A stretch of 64,000 bases of DNA from Strobilurus pachycystidiatus (Eukaryota; Basidiomycota; Agaricomycetes; Agaricales; Physalacriaceae): assembly GCA_019915135.1 (NCBI GenBank), contig JAHLMK010000001.1, positions 5,022,001 through 5,086,000 of the forward strand, read 5' to 3'. The position numbers and the translations under genes were made by a program. Below, piece after piece: positions 13,101 through 24,610 of the stretch; positions within the stretch are counted from its first letter, which is position 1; each line of letters begins with the position of its first letter. The notes below the pieces were generated by a model that was given only the letters and a program-made list of their open reading frames with translations, was not told where the DNA came from and searched no databases.

Positions 13101-14120
13101 AGAGGAATGCAGAGATGGCGGTCCAGCCCTTGCGCCCGGGCGGCGATGAGTGATACTGATGGAAACTTGAGAACGAAAAATAGAATGCTAGGCAACGATA
13201 CACACCTCCAATGCCGGCAAGTAAGGTTCTTCTGACTCAAGAATAAGCTCCGCATTCGAAGGCTTGACACTGTCGACCATCTCAAGCCAATTGAAATGGT
13301 CGGATTTCTCGAGGCAGTCCGTTTCGGGGAAGAAATACGTGAGGACAAGGTACTTTGCATAGTCCAAGTGGGATTCGTTGTCAGAGTCCCGTTCTGCGAG
13401 TACCATAGACGGGGTCAGCGGTATCCCTGCGACAGACACGTTCCTGGATATGCTAAGCGTGGAGAGGATGTCGGGGTCGGAGAGTAGCGCATTCTTGTCG
13501 TGATTCCAGAACTCCAGCGGAGAGAGAACAAGGCACTGGCCGTCGCCGCGCCTGATACAGCGGGATGATATGAGTTCATCGAGGGTATTTTCAAGCTTGA
13601 GTGTCGAGAGAAGAGTTTGATGGTCGAGAGCAGTGTCGTCCTCCTCGTCCGGACTGTGAATAAGGATCCGCTCGACGCGTACGGTGCGTCCTATTCCACA
13701 TCGGGCGCGCGATACTGCATCCTCCCGAACGCGGAGGCTGAGGTACCCAGACCAAAGGTCGACCAGGTCCTTCTGGGCATTGAAGCCAGACGAACCACCT
13801 AGTATCGAGACAGACTGCGGCTGGGAGGAGGAATACAGCGCCAAGGCTGGATAGAACAGCGAGGTTATGACAACCCCTGATATGAGAATTACGCGGATTT
13901 GGTGGGTTGCACAATGCCTGGAGCGGGGTCAGCACGCGCCTAGTGGGGAGGGCCAGACAACGTACAGCCCGAAATGGAGGAAAGCCCAGTTCCCGTAGCT
14001 CCGGACGACGGCAAGGAGCGAAGCAAGCGACTCGATCATACTGAAAGGGTGTCCGCTGCGAAGACTGGTCGGCCAGGGAGCCGTGGGCGTCGATAGTGGT
14101 CGCGGTCTGTTATCGTGCAT
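10131..14120 (-). CDS. SCP1: SREBP cleavage-activating protein homologue (SCAP/Scp1)
   Basis: Sterol sensor that escorts the SREBP transcription factor from ER to Golgi. Upstream exons encode a first membrane segment (VILISGVVITSLFYPALALY), a luminal region, then the sterol-sensing domain: several hydrophobic helices (WTAISAFLYLAYGGFFVYVS, LLPIMILFVGAENMFNLV) and the highly typical stretch TLPVKQRIAEGLSYAGTSNT followed by AVLGVIAALSGGAIRQFCSF. The large C-terminal exon (766-codon frame) carries another membrane helix near RIMVLPIAATIIALYGLLLY and then WD40-like repeats (IVIWQLD, IAVWSI, ISLWDGLTGE). The start is the methionine MHDNRPRPL; an intron with donor GTACGT and acceptor CTCCAG restores frame into the second exon. 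It is divergently arranged with a membrane protein gene, the two starts being about 175 bp apart. Confidence 0.9.
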
Positions 14121-14294
14121 GCAGAGGTATGTTCTGACGTCCAAACAGCATTCTACGCAACGGAGTCGTGGTGGTGGGAAGCCAGGCCGGGTACATTATT
14201 CTTGGCTCAAGGACAGTGCCTGTTCCCACGGGCCAGCATAGGCAATGGCGGCGCGCTCCCCGATTTACCCGTTCCTCCTTTCTTCCTGACCCCC
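14121..14294. promoter_or_regulatory. Shared divergent promoter region (SCAP / membrane protein)
   Basis: Only about 174 bp separate the start codons of the SCAP homologue (-) and the multi-pass membrane protein (+), so both core promoters must lie here. No TATA box or sterol response element is recognisable by eye. Confidence 0.4.
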
Positions 14295-15329
14295 ATGATA
14301 GATTCCGTCGTTGCACTGTATGACCGCCTGCTTCAGCCAGTTGCCCCCGGCCTGGGTATATCCATAATCGACTTTGCTGGGGCGGTCCGACTATGCGTAA
14401 TTATGCGACAAATCAAGGACATGTTACACAAAGAACACATGGCCAAGCCTGGCGCTGTCGCTGAAGACAGATCTTTCGCTCGAAGTGTTGCTACGACGCT
14501 TACTGTAGTCTTTGGAGGTTGGTGCTGCTTCAACACGCCTCCAGGCAACGTTCTAACCGACGTTGTACAGGCGAAGTCATGGCTTGTATGATCTCATCCT
14601 CTCCCACTATGACATACCCTCATTCATAGTTCAGTCCCATTGATTGGAATACCACCTTCTTTCATGGTCTCTGCCACAGCTACCATTCTGTTCACAGTCC
14701 TTCAAGGCATCGTAGACATGATACCCTCTATACCCGCACCTTTCCTAGAGATGGAGCTTCCCCTCTCTATCTTCGATGGCTTTACGCGTGCATTACTTCT
14801 CTGCAACTTTATAACCCCCGTGGTAACCGCAAGCTCCTCCCCGGCTATCGCAAACTCTGCGTGGACCCTTCTTGTTACTTCCTTCGTTCGTATCTCATCT
14901 TCGCACCGAACTCTACCGACTCTATTCAATTAGATTGCAGCGAACGGTGGCTTCTTCCTTGTCAATTTATTCTCCTTCATGAATCCGACTCCGCTGGGAC
15001 TGCAAACCCCACCGGAGCTCTTACCATATGGATGGACCACTGCAGACCTGTGGTGTGCGCCATTGATTACAGGATTATACGCGCTTCTCACCCACGCGCA
15101 ACCGGCCTGGGCGGAACTGCATTACCTCTTCCTCAACGAGGTGGATCCTGTTGATCCAGACCAAGCAAGAGCCTTGTGTGCCGTGATTCTTGCTTCAATT
15201 TTTGCGACACGGACCCTCAAGAATTTCAGCCACCTCCTGCGACCCCAACGTACACATTTCACTTTCCGTTTGTCACAAATTCATCACTCACCATGTTTCT
15301 ACTTCACAGAGAAGCTCAAGACGCAATAA
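14295..15329 (+). CDS. Multi-pass membrane protein, conserved fungal hypothetical
   Basis: Begins MIDSVVALYDRLLQPVAPG. Introns at about 14518-14571 and 14589-14630, and one ending in TTAG before ATTGCAGCG, restore a continuous frame with FGGEVMACFSPLIGIPPSF, LEMELPLSIFDGFTRALLL, and FIAANGGFFLVNLFSFMNP. There are at least four to five hydrophobic segments, and the C-terminal part (CAVILASIFATRTLKNF) is also helical and hydrophobic. The end at 15329 is the stop of the last open frame and could move if another intron follows. I do not recognise the family. It does not show the glycine-rich motifs of TRIC channels, which it superficially resembles in length. Confidence 0.65.
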
Positions 15330-15686
15330 TGATCATAAGCTACATACGTATCTCCGCGACGCGCTCGTGCTCGCACCGTGACCGAGACTTTGAAACGCCC
15401 CAGACAATAGTAAATACTCGTACGTAGACCGGTCCAGACACGAATAGTACCGGCTGGGCATTCGTCCACGGTCATTCCATAAAACACACTTTTTTTTTCA
15501 ACATTCAAGTCCAGTTCAGAGAGACAAATTGCAATCCCAGGTTATCCCTTCCAGGCTTCCACTGCGACGCCACATATCCCACGTGACATGACATTCCGGA
15601 AACCTCCGCCCGCGGACCCGGGAGCGTCCCTTGAACGCGATCCCCAACCGAAATTTCGCTCTCGCCGTCATCTCTCGCTGCCAGCA
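15330..15686. other. Intergenic, PDX1 promoter
   Basis: About 350 bp between the membrane protein and the pyruvate dehydrogenase component X gene. It should hold a 3' UTR and the promoter of the next gene. No further feature recognised. Confidence 0.4.
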
Positions 15687-16802
15687 ATGAACGGTGCCCG
15701 CCAGCTCTCGTGTGCGTCGAGGTCGTGTCTGCGCCAGTCCAAGCGACGTGAGTCGACATCATAATGTTACGCGTGCGATTAATGGAGTCATCATACATTG
15801 TGCAGTCCTTCATGCGACGCCCAACCGACGAGCAGTGACCCAGCTGCAGATGCCGGCCATGTCGCCGACGATGACGGAGGGCGGCATTGCTTCTTGGAAG
15901 AAGCAGCCCGGCGATGCTTTTTCCGCTGGGGACGTCCTACTCGAAATTGTGCGTCGAGTACACCCCCACCCCAATCAGTCCTTCTAAGTAATCCCTTAGG
16001 AAACGGACAAGGCGACGATTGACGTGGAAGCGCAGGATGATGGGATAATGGGCAAGATAATTGTACGTTTCCCTAGCTCGATGACGGTCCGTCGACTAAT
16101 GCAAGCAACAGATGCCAGACGGTTCCAAGGCCATCCCGGTTGGCAAAATAATCGCTCTGCTCGCTGAAGAGGGAGACGACATCTCGAATCTCGAAGTCCC
16201 CGCGGAAGCTTCATCATCATCTGCTCCTCCTCCTCCTCCCGAGGAAGAAGCAGCGGCCGCACCACCACCACCATCTCCACCTTCCGAGCCCAAAGCTCAT
16301 TTAACGTCGCCTCCTTCGCATTCGCGTCCGCTTTTCCCATCTGTTCACCGGCTTCTTATGGAACACGGCGTTGAGAACACGGACAAGATCAAGGGCACTG
16401 GTATACGTGGGATGCTTACCAAGGGCGACGTGCTGGCCTTCCTGGGCAAAGCTTCTGGTCCTCTGGGCACCTACAAAGTGCCCAAACCCGAAGCCAAACC
16501 TTCACCCGCTGCGCCGAAGAAGGAGGAACCCAAGGTGTGTATTCAAAACCTCTCTCAATACCATTCATCTTACTGAGTATCATCAGATACTGGACGGAGC
16601 CGCTCTTCGACGACTTATTGTCGCGACAATGCTCAAGAACTCAGTCCGCCCAGTTGCCGCAGCAGGACCAGCACCAGACTTTGACTCAGTCATTGCTGAT
16701 TACCTTCCCTCAGCGCCAAAATCAGCAGCGACGCCTGCTCTTACACCACAACCACCGAAGGCCAAGTCGGACACCGCCACTTACTTTGATGGTTTACTCT
16801 AG
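15687..16802 (+). CDS. PDX1: Pyruvate dehydrogenase complex component X (E3-binding protein)
   Basis: Mitochondrial protein that anchors dihydrolipoyl dehydrogenase (E3) to the E2 core of the pyruvate dehydrogenase complex. A basic N-terminus (MNGARQLSCASRSCLRQSKR) fits a mitochondrial presequence. The lipoyl domain follows: QMPAMSPTMTEGGIASWKK, then, across a GTGCGT...TTAG intron, EIETDKATIDVEAQDDG, with the lysine of ETDKA as lipoylation site. Next are a Pro/Ala/Glu-rich linker and the E3-binding domain (SVHRLLMEHGVENTDKIKG, GIRGMLTKGDVLAFLG). The C-terminus is short and lacks the acyltransferase domain with its HxxxDG site, so it is not E2 itself. Five exons; every intron starts GT and ends AG and keeps frame. 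Confidence 0.92.
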
Positions 16803-16940
16803 AGGGTCATGTATAGACGCGATATACAAATCATACATCATTTCCAGTCTGGCAAAATAGCCCCCAACTTCTTTCTGGCGTTCCGTTTGCATACTGATAT
16901 CACATCCTATTTCGACTCATACACAACAGATTGGGTATAT
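16803..16940. other. Convergent 3' ends
   Basis: 138 bp between two converging genes; must contain both polyadenylation regions. Confidence 0.3.
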
Positions 16941-19900
16941 TCATGGGTTGAAGGGAGGCATTTCCTGCACGCGTCCTTTTGACGGCCACACTTCTGTCAT
17001 CGTGAACGCCTCCCATATCCTGCCTCCTCTCGCCACGTACAACATATCCAGCGTATTGGCGATAGGACCCGACAGCAAGTCCGCCTCGGGATCGTACACC
17101 ACAAAGTCCGCAAGCTTGCCTACGAATAACGACCCAACAGAGCCCCAGATTCCCAAGGTCTGCGCAGCAGAGGATGTAGCGGCTTGTAAGACCTAGTGTT
17201 GATTTAGTCCTAATTCTTGGCACGGTGAATATAGTCTGACGAACCTCATAATTAGACAAGCCTCCCGCTTTAGTAAACGCCATCTCTGCGTGGTAGTTGT
17301 GGCCCATTGGGCGTTCTCCGTGAGCACCGATGTGAGCCTTCAAGCCCATGTGAACCATCTTGGCCACTGTGGAGGATATGTTGAATAGCCCGTATGCTAA
17401 GTATATTTCGTCAAGTTAAGACGAATGCTGGATAAGTTGCGGACGTACATTCCCGAGGTCGCGTTTTGGATTCGTGTAGACCTTCCAAAATGTCGTGTGG
17501 TATCAGGTTGCGGAGTCTGCGAGAAAAGGTTCGTTGAGAAAAAGCGAATGTGTCGAGGGTGTAGACACACTTCGGATCGTTTGGAACATCGTGATGGGCC
17601 CAAACATACTCCTCCCCAGAAGCACCTCCATAGCTGACCACATGTGTCGGCGTCGCTCCAGTGCCACTCTTGGCATAGAGCGTCAATACATCATCGTAAA
17701 GAACCGCCACCGGTATCGAGTGTTCGACAGTAGTCATGCCTGCGTTGGTCGATTGAGTAAAAGATGTAATATGTGCGATTGCATGAACATAGGTCACCAT
17801 CAATGATATACGTCAAATCCCAATCATAATGCCCGCCTCCTTCCGGAACACACAACAACCCGAGCTCTTTTCCCTTCCTGAGAAGCCTCTGCCGAGATGC
17901 GCTACAGCAACAACGTCAGTCAAATACAAGTGGCAAATGACTGGAACGCATACCGAGAAGACAACTGATAGTTCTTGTACGAAATCGCCGCCGGGCCTCC
18001 CTCCGCCTTGAGGCGCATCAGACAAGAAGTGGCTTCATCCATGTCAACGACTTCCTCGTGTATGCCCTTCCAGCTCCCACCGAACAGAGGTGAGCCACTG
18101 GTGAGCGAGCGCGGGCCGACAAACTGACCGCTCTCAAGACGACTACGCTCGATGAACGTGCTGATGGTATCTGAACTCGGGCTGGGAAGGGGAGTTAAGG
18201 ATGAGCATAGAGAAAGAGAAGGAAGGGAAAGGAATGACGGACTTGTGCAAAGTCGTAATACCATACGCAAGATGCGTGAGGAGCTCCCAGGATTTGGCCG
18301 GATGGACGACTAGGCAGCCACTCCAGTGGGCGTGCACGTCGATGAAACCGGGGACGACGAAGCCTAGTGACCCAGCACCCTTCAGCTTGCAACAACAAAC
18401 ATCGTTCAAACAGGGTTTACATACCACCATTGGCATCAACCTCCTTGGCACCTGGAGGGACCTCAACGGCAGCTCCAATGGCTGTAATCACACCGCCTTC
18501 CACCAGCATGGTTCCGTTAACGATAAGGTCTCGCTCTGGGTCACCCGTCTCCATCGTGAGGATCGTGGCATTGGTGATGGCAAGGACGCCAGACTGCCCT
18601 GACGCCGCCGCTTCCTGCTTGATTCGAGCGACGTCGGTCGAGTGCGAGACGTGTACCTCTTGGGTTTGTACCAGCGCCTTCGTACATGCGATTCCAAAGT
18701 TCAGTGTATCAGACTTGATGGCCGACTGGCACTGCCTGAGCTGGGAGACCTCGATCCAGTGGATGGTGGGACCTGATCATTGAAAGTTCCATAGTCAGCC
18801 GTAGACACGGAAAGATTGATTCGGACTAACCAAAGAACCAGAAGAGCTTCTTCCCATCCCCGCTCCACGCAAGATCATGCCCTCCATGCGCGCTCAACCT
18901 CACAAGCTCCTCTGTCGCATTCCCCGGCTTAGCCCAGAGCTCCGAATCCGAACCAGCAGGCGCCAAGAAGACATGTTGGAACTCTCTGAACGCAACCATC
19001 CCAGCGCTCGAACTCAGAGCGATCTCGTTAGTCATCCTCCCAGAAACCACCGTATGCCCAGATGCATCGGGAGCAGATATATCGACGAGGTACACCCTCT
19101 CTGATTCTTGGACCAGAATCTGGTCTGGACTAACAAACTTGAGCTGAACGCGGTCCGTCAACTCAGGGATGATTGTGGAGATGAAGTGGACGTTGGAGAC
19201 AGTGGCTTTGGAGTCGTGGAGGACGATGTCTCCAACGTAGAGACCCGGCGCAGCTGTAGCGACAACAGAACCAGTCAGCTCGTCTCCCTCATTCTTGATA
19301 AAAGCGATCTTGCGCTCGGAGGATATCGTCGCCGACTGGTATCGACCAAACGCCATCCCGTCCACTTGGTACGCGACACCCGACGCGAGGTCCGCGACTT
19401 CGAGAGTGGTGAACTTGGTGTCGGACCAGCGACCGTGCACGACAAGGGTGCTCGACCCCTCGACGAAGGAGGGAGAGTAATACGGCGCGTGCGAATCCAA
19501 TACCGGGACTTGAGTTGAGACGCCCGTGCGTAGATCCTGGACAACGGTAACTCCAGCAGCCTGGAACACAGCCATTTCGCCCTTCTCGTCTATCCGCAAG
19601 TCACGAAACGCATTGACGCGCATCTCGTCTTGGGTCTCCATTCCGACTAGGTCGATACCACCGGTGAGCGTGTCCGCGAGCTTCATCTCGATGTGGGCGC
19701 GAAACCGGATGGGCGTCGCTGGACCAGCTGCGATCCGCTCGCCGAACGCGTTGACCGCCAAGGGGACGTTGTAGATCTGGCCTGCGGCCCAGATGACGAC
19801 CGCGTCGTCTGCGGGCGTGAAAGCGAAGGAGGGATAGGTGCCCATGGGCGCCCAGAGAAGGGAGGCGTCGTAAGACAGGCCGTCAAAGGCGTAGTGGATC

Positions 19901-21225
19901 GTGCCGGTTTCGAGGTCTCTAAGATGATGATTAATGAGACGTCGGTGTTAGCGGTGAGGTGGATAACATACTTGAGCACAAGAACCTCGTGGTCGCGTAC
20001 GCGTCTTACGAACGCGAGGGTCCTCTTGTCGCGAGACAGTTCCGGACGGGATGCGCCTCCTGGAAATGCTTCTACAAGGACAGTATCTTTCCCGGTGGTC
20101 ATGTTCCTTGAATGAATGGCGTAAACACCGGCATGTGCATCTGGTTTGAACTGATCAATACGTCTGGAGAAACCTTTTGTCCCCACACATACCTTTGCCT
20201 TCGCCAGTCGTGTACGGATCAGCTGCGTTTTTGGCGTAAATGAGCGTATCCTCTGATCTCCATGAGAATTGCTCTGGTCCGATTTGTTGATTATAGTAGT
20301 CGTCGACTGTCATTCCCGGAGGGAGTGTGCGCCCAAGGAGACGACTACCGCTGTGAGTTCCTATTTGTCGACTCTCGGATAAAGAGGGAACGTCGTATTC
20401 CCATCCCTCCGAGGCGGCGAGGGTGATTTTGGAGGTATACCACTTTGACGCGATTATCTTGGAACCGGAGGGGTGGAAGCGCGGGTCCGAGACCCAGCGG
20501 AAGGTCTCGTTGGTTACGCGACGAGCTGGGCGGAGGTCAGAGGACAGACAATATACCACGAATGATTAGCACATACCATCCAGCCGCCCTTCGCCAATCA
20601 GACGCCTCCGCCGCTGTTGCACGTCCTCCTTCGCGCCCGTCGCCAACAATACATCCTCGTACCGCCTCTGCTTGAGTATGCCCGCCATCTCCGGCCGTCT
20701 GACGTCCATCGCCGCACACCCCGTCCACGGCATCACCCAGATGTTGTCCACACCGAGCTCGGCGTCGCTCCTAAAGACGAGTCGATCGCCCTCGGGCGAG
20801 AAATGCGGGTCGGCATCGTATGGCACTCCGAGCAGGATAGGGCGCGCGGTGTGTACCTCGCTAGACGCCTCGGATGATGGCAGACAGTAGAGCTCTCCGA
20901 GCATGTCGAACACGATCTCTCCGCTGGTCGGGTGGACGTCCAGCCTCAGCCACGTTCCCTCCTCGACATCATACTCGAGCGTCCGCGGGTAGGAAAAGTC
21001 GGTGGAGATGTCCCAGGCTGTTTGTTGGCGGTAAGGCCAGACATTGTCCTGCCATTCGTCCGCGACATCTGTTTGTAGACGGTCGGCCGGTCTGAATTTG
21101 GTGGTGGAATGAAAGAATGTAAATGTGAGAGAGAGGGCCGATGCGCAAATTAGAATAATTAGGAAAAAGCGTCGGGAGTCCAGCAAGCCGGCGGGGACCG
21201 GTGAAGACCTCTGGGATTTTTCCAT
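16941..21225 (-). CDS. Membrane-anchored TolB-like propeller/amidohydrolase fusion
   Basis: A very large protein (over 1,000 residues) in many exons. Residues about 18-38 (FFLIILICASALSLTFTFF) form a signal anchor. A long beta-propeller of the WD40-like/TolB type follows, with repeated blocks such as ILLGVPYDADPHFSPEGDRL, DPRFHPSGSKIIASKWY, PSFAFTPADDAVV and LAWSGDGKKLFWFF. After the propeller comes a composite amidohydrolase domain: ILTMETGD, then GFIDVHAHWSG (metal-binding HxH), EHSIPVA, IGAHGERP and the C-terminal SLFVGKLADFVVYDPEAD typical of imidazolonepropionase-like amidohydrolases. The same propeller-amidohydrolase order is known in bacterial and fungal proteins of unknown substrate. 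The anchor suggests action on the extracytoplasmic or vacuolar side. Metal ligands look complete. Confidence 0.85.
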
Positions 21226-21492
21226 GGCCGTCGCGAACGGCAGGCAAGCAGCGGGAGTGCCATGGTTAAATGCAGGATAGTGGTAGGGAGGCGCTTATCT
21301 CGGCGCTTATTTCCGCTATCTCTGGGCGCTTAATGCTGGCAATCGGCGAGACCTTGCACACTACGACGACCGGGCAGTTCCTAGCTTCTAGATACAACCT
21401 TCAAAACGACGAGACTCTTCGTGGTAAGGGTCTCTGTTCAGAACGGAGAGCTGACTCCAGCTGCACTTGGACTACAAATCCGGCAACAGTAA

Positions 21493-22273
21493 GAGCCTGT
21501 TCGGCAACCGGGTTTTGAGGAGGGTTTTCACGAAAACCGGGTTTTGAGACTCGGAAACCGGGTTTTCCTAAACAGTAAATGTCACGCCGTGATCCAACCG
21601 TACATAGGCATCATAATTCAAGCTTGCCCTCAAGCCGGAAAACAATTTTGGCAATAATGTACGCGGTCGCAATTTGACAGTGAAGAGTGCCAGAGGGCTC
21701 GGAAGAGATATATTTGGTAGGTCAGTGTCGTTCTGCGAAGATGCTCTCTGTCTATGACAAAGTAGCGGTATGGTACCCACCGGAAAGTATGTACAGTTCA
21801 GCCTCGGATACGTCGAGAGGCATTAGTGACGATGTCAACGGCTGCTCAGACGAGGAGGACTATTACCTGAATGTTGGATACGGTTAGATGGTATTAATAC
21901 TAAAGACTTGTGTTAATGACTTGTGTGAACCGGCTTTAAACAACGACTCCATCTCGTGGGTGGATGGATTCGATCTCGTCTGCTCCGTATGCCGGAGGCG
22001 GTAACTAGAATTATCGACCGAAAAGCTGCGAACGTGGACGGCCAGCGGGCATGATTAGCCGGATTATGCTAGGCTGGAACGTGGAGACCTCGCAAGGGGA
22101 ACTCTGCGAGCCCTCAAACATCAACATCAACATCAACATCTTCTTCTGTAGTGGCAGAACGATGACAGTCACATAGTGTCACGTAGCAGGCAGTTTCCGA
22201 AAACCAGGTTTCCGAGTCTCAAAACCCGGTTTTCGTGAAAACCCTCCTCAAAACCCGGTTGCCGAACAGGCTC
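21493..22273. mobile_element. PIF/Harbinger-like MITE
   Basis: A 781-bp element with near-perfect terminal inverted repeats of about 70 bp, both starting GAGCCTGTTCGGCAACCGGG (one visible mismatch), flanked by the 3-bp duplication TAA (21490-21492 and 22274-22276). TWA target duplications and GxGCCTGTT-type termini are typical of PIF/Harbinger elements. The TIR itself contains tandem AAACCGGGTTTT modules. The interior holds only short frames and no transposase, so it is non-autonomous. Confidence 0.8.
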
Positions 22274-22381
22274 TAAGTAGAGCAAGCACATATGTCAAGC
22301 AGATAGTGAGCATTCCCGTCAGTCATGATATATCATAGCAAATAAAGATCCCAAGTTGTTTACAAGTCCTTTTGCACTCAT

Positions 22382-23071
22382 TCAGCATCCTCCTTTGCCT
22401 CCTCGTCCTTTGCTTCATCTTCCTTTGCCTCCTCTTCTTTTGTTTCATCCTCCTTTACCTCATCCTCTTTAGCATCCTCCTTGGCCTCCTCGCCATCCCC
22501 AGGTGCCTGCTTGCTGCCCATAACAGTGGCATTCAACCTACCAACAAAGGTCAACACGATACTCGAGGAGCAGCCGCGGAACTCACGTCAACATGACCTG
22601 TACGGTCTCCTTTTCGCCGCCCTCCCCTTGCAGCTCGACATTGAACCGCTTGGTGCCCTTCCACCCATAGCTGCCCGTGCTGAACGACGTCGCTGTAAGC
22701 GCAACCGTCGACAGGAACCCAGGATCCGCAGTGGCCGCCGGGACAGTCTCGTCATCCGCAATGCTAGGGGGCGTATGCGTCACGTTGACGTGAAGAGGGA
22801 GCGCTCTGGATTTGAAGTTGGCTGCTGAAAGGTTGGCCTTGGGGCGAGCGCGTCAGTGTTGGAGTCGGCGGCGGCGGCGGTGTACATACCTTGGCGCCAC
22901 CTCCGCGCTTGCCGCCCTTCTTGCCCTTGGTAGCGGGACTCGTGCCGTTGTCCGTCTTGGCCGCCTTGCTCGCCCTTGTCGTGGGGCCCGAATCATCAGA
23001 GGCTCTCTTAGTTCCTATACCGGCGTCAGCGGCCAGTATCGACTCGATGCCATGAAGTGCTCACCGGCCAT
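22382..23071 (-). CDS. Small conserved Agaricomycete protein with acidic tail
   Basis: Four exons: MAG then TKRASDDSGP (intron GTGAGC...TATAG), a basic GKKGGKRGGGAK stretch, NLSAANFKSRALPLHVNVTH, a beta-rich core ending GSYGWKGTKRFNVEL and QVMLTLNATVMGSK, and a lysine/glutamate repeat tail (EDEVKEDETKEEEAKEDE). Similar small proteins occur in other mushrooms. The basic N-terminus and acidic C-terminus would fit a nucleic-acid or chromatin-associated role, but nothing in the sequence proves it. Start chosen because MAG and the intron phase agree. Confidence 0.65.
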
Positions 23072-23181
23072 TATTTATGAGCAGTGAAAGTCGAATGTCT
23101 GGTTGATGGTGGAGGTGTCTGAGAAATGTTGGTTCAGTGTTGGTTCAACTGCCGCGAATTCAAATATTAGGAAAGAGCCGG

Positions 23182-24000
23182 TCACCATGACGTCACGCGA
23201 CTGGATTCCACCTGATCCTCGTCACCGACTCTCCGCGTAACACTGACAGTTCTGCGGATGGCCCTGGCGACGATGACCAAACAATGACCATGATATTCGT
23301 GGTGTTCGCCACATATCTTCAACCCTTCAGCAAAATAGGGCAGGGATATTTGCCAATGGTTCCAGCACTCGCCGTTCAAGGAGCTATCCAAAGATAGGCA
23401 ATTCAAATGTCAATGAACCACGCATGGCCGACCGGAGTGGTCAGCGGGGCATAACGATATACTCACAGTCATGGAAATTGAACAGGCCTTACAAGACATA
23501 TCAGTGCGACGAGACTGAATTCCGGTACTTTCACGATTAACTTACTGATCGGTGATTTGTGGCGCAATCTAGACTGCCACGCGGTCTCGTTCAGCTTTCC
23601 TTCCGCGCTCGGTACTCACAGCCACAGAAAACAAGGAAAACTTTGGACTCAGAGGAATGTAAGTAACGCTATGATTCCCCAGAATCTCGAGGCACATTCG
23701 CTCATGTTCGTCGTGCAGTTCAATGATTGATGCCACTCACTGATCGAGTCCGTTCACCACCCACAGACTCTAGATGAACATATAAATTTTCATATCATCT
23801 ACTGAGAAGTGAACCTCCCAGATGTGCGTAGCACCAGGATGGTCCTGGATGGAACCCCAGAAGTTCACAACATCCCAATGATACAGAAGTGAGTTTAAAT
23901 CGCAAGACCGTGACCGAGCATCCGAATCGACTTCTTTGCCAATGAAGATACGCTGAGATATCAGCCCTTCTGGCTGCGCCGCTCATGATTAAGAATACAA
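23182..24000 (-). CDS. Unrecognised small multi-exon gene
   Basis: Several short open blocks on the minus strand can be joined in frame through GTGAGT/GTAAGT donors and AG acceptors: KEVDSDARSRS...NSLLYHWDVVNFWG, IWEVHFS, VTYIPLSPKFSLFSVA, RLRHKSPISLFNFHD, then LNGECWNHWQISLPYFAEG and a C-terminal block ending ESSRVTSW at 23182. The composition is coding-like but I recognise no family. The start codon is not determined; the 5' limit given is the upstream edge of the coding-like stretch. Could be a decayed gene. Confidence 0.35.
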
Positions 24001-24154
24001 TGGTGACTGGTAAGTATCAGTCACCGAAACTTGCCCAAAAAACTATCAACCGACCTGAAAAAAACGGCGCCCGCCGCCGCCCGCCTGCAAAGTTCTTAGT
24101 TCAAACTTCAAAGTGTCGGGCCTCGGCGACGGGAATCAAAACTCATAAAAGAAA

Positions 24155-24226
24155 TGACCCCTACCCGATTTGAACGGATGGCCTTGTGGACTGGAATCAC
24201 ACACTCTACCGCTGAGCTAAGGGGTC
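24155..24226 (-). tRNA. tRNA-Trp (CCA anticodon)
   Basis: Minus-strand cloverleaf: acceptor stem GACCCCT paired with AGGGGTC, D-arm TAGCTCAGCGGTAGAG, anticodon loop TTCCAGT giving anticodon CCA, T-arm with loop TTCAAAT closed by ATCCG/CGGGT, and an A discriminator. The anticodon stem has one weak pair. No intron seen. Confidence 0.85.
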
Positions 24227-24610
24227 CTGTCGATGGTAATGGTACAGGAAGTAGAATGTGCATAATCAATCAAAGTCAATTATAAACAGGCCGACGGCCC
24301 GATTCACTGTCAAATTCTGGCATCAGCGGTCATGTTCTCGTACTCTCTCTCTCTCGGCATCTTATCAGTACGCACAGAGTCATGGGATTTGCAATATTGC
24401 CCACTTAGACTCATTGATGCGATAAGAAAGGTCGATCTCTTTGGTGAACTGAGGTGATCTGGCGTCACGGTCTTGAAGAGAATGCATCCGGATTCCATAT
24501 TGCCTCGATTCTTCCATGCGTCTCACGCGGTGTAGCATTCAACCTCCTTTCCTGTGAACGCCTACCTAGCAACAGCGGCCTTTGCCCGCATTCCTTTCTC
24601 TCTACCGTCA
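24227..24610. other. Intergenic
   Basis: About 380 bp between the tRNA and the next plus-strand gene. Part of it (from about 24,450) is open in frame with the next gene, so an upstream exon is possible. Nothing else recognised. Confidence 0.3.

Noticed and set aside
14333..14548. Minus-strand frame opposite the membrane protein
   Set aside because: Shadow of the plus-strand exons; no splice-consistent extension.
15687..16802. Dihydrolipoamide acetyltransferase (E2)
   Set aside because: Lipoyl and E3-binding domains are present, but the acyltransferase domain and its HxxxDG motif are missing; fits component X.
22372..22596. Hydrophobic Leu/Phe-rich plus-strand frame as a membrane protein
   Set aside because: It is the antisense of the Lys/Glu repeat tail of the minus-strand gene.
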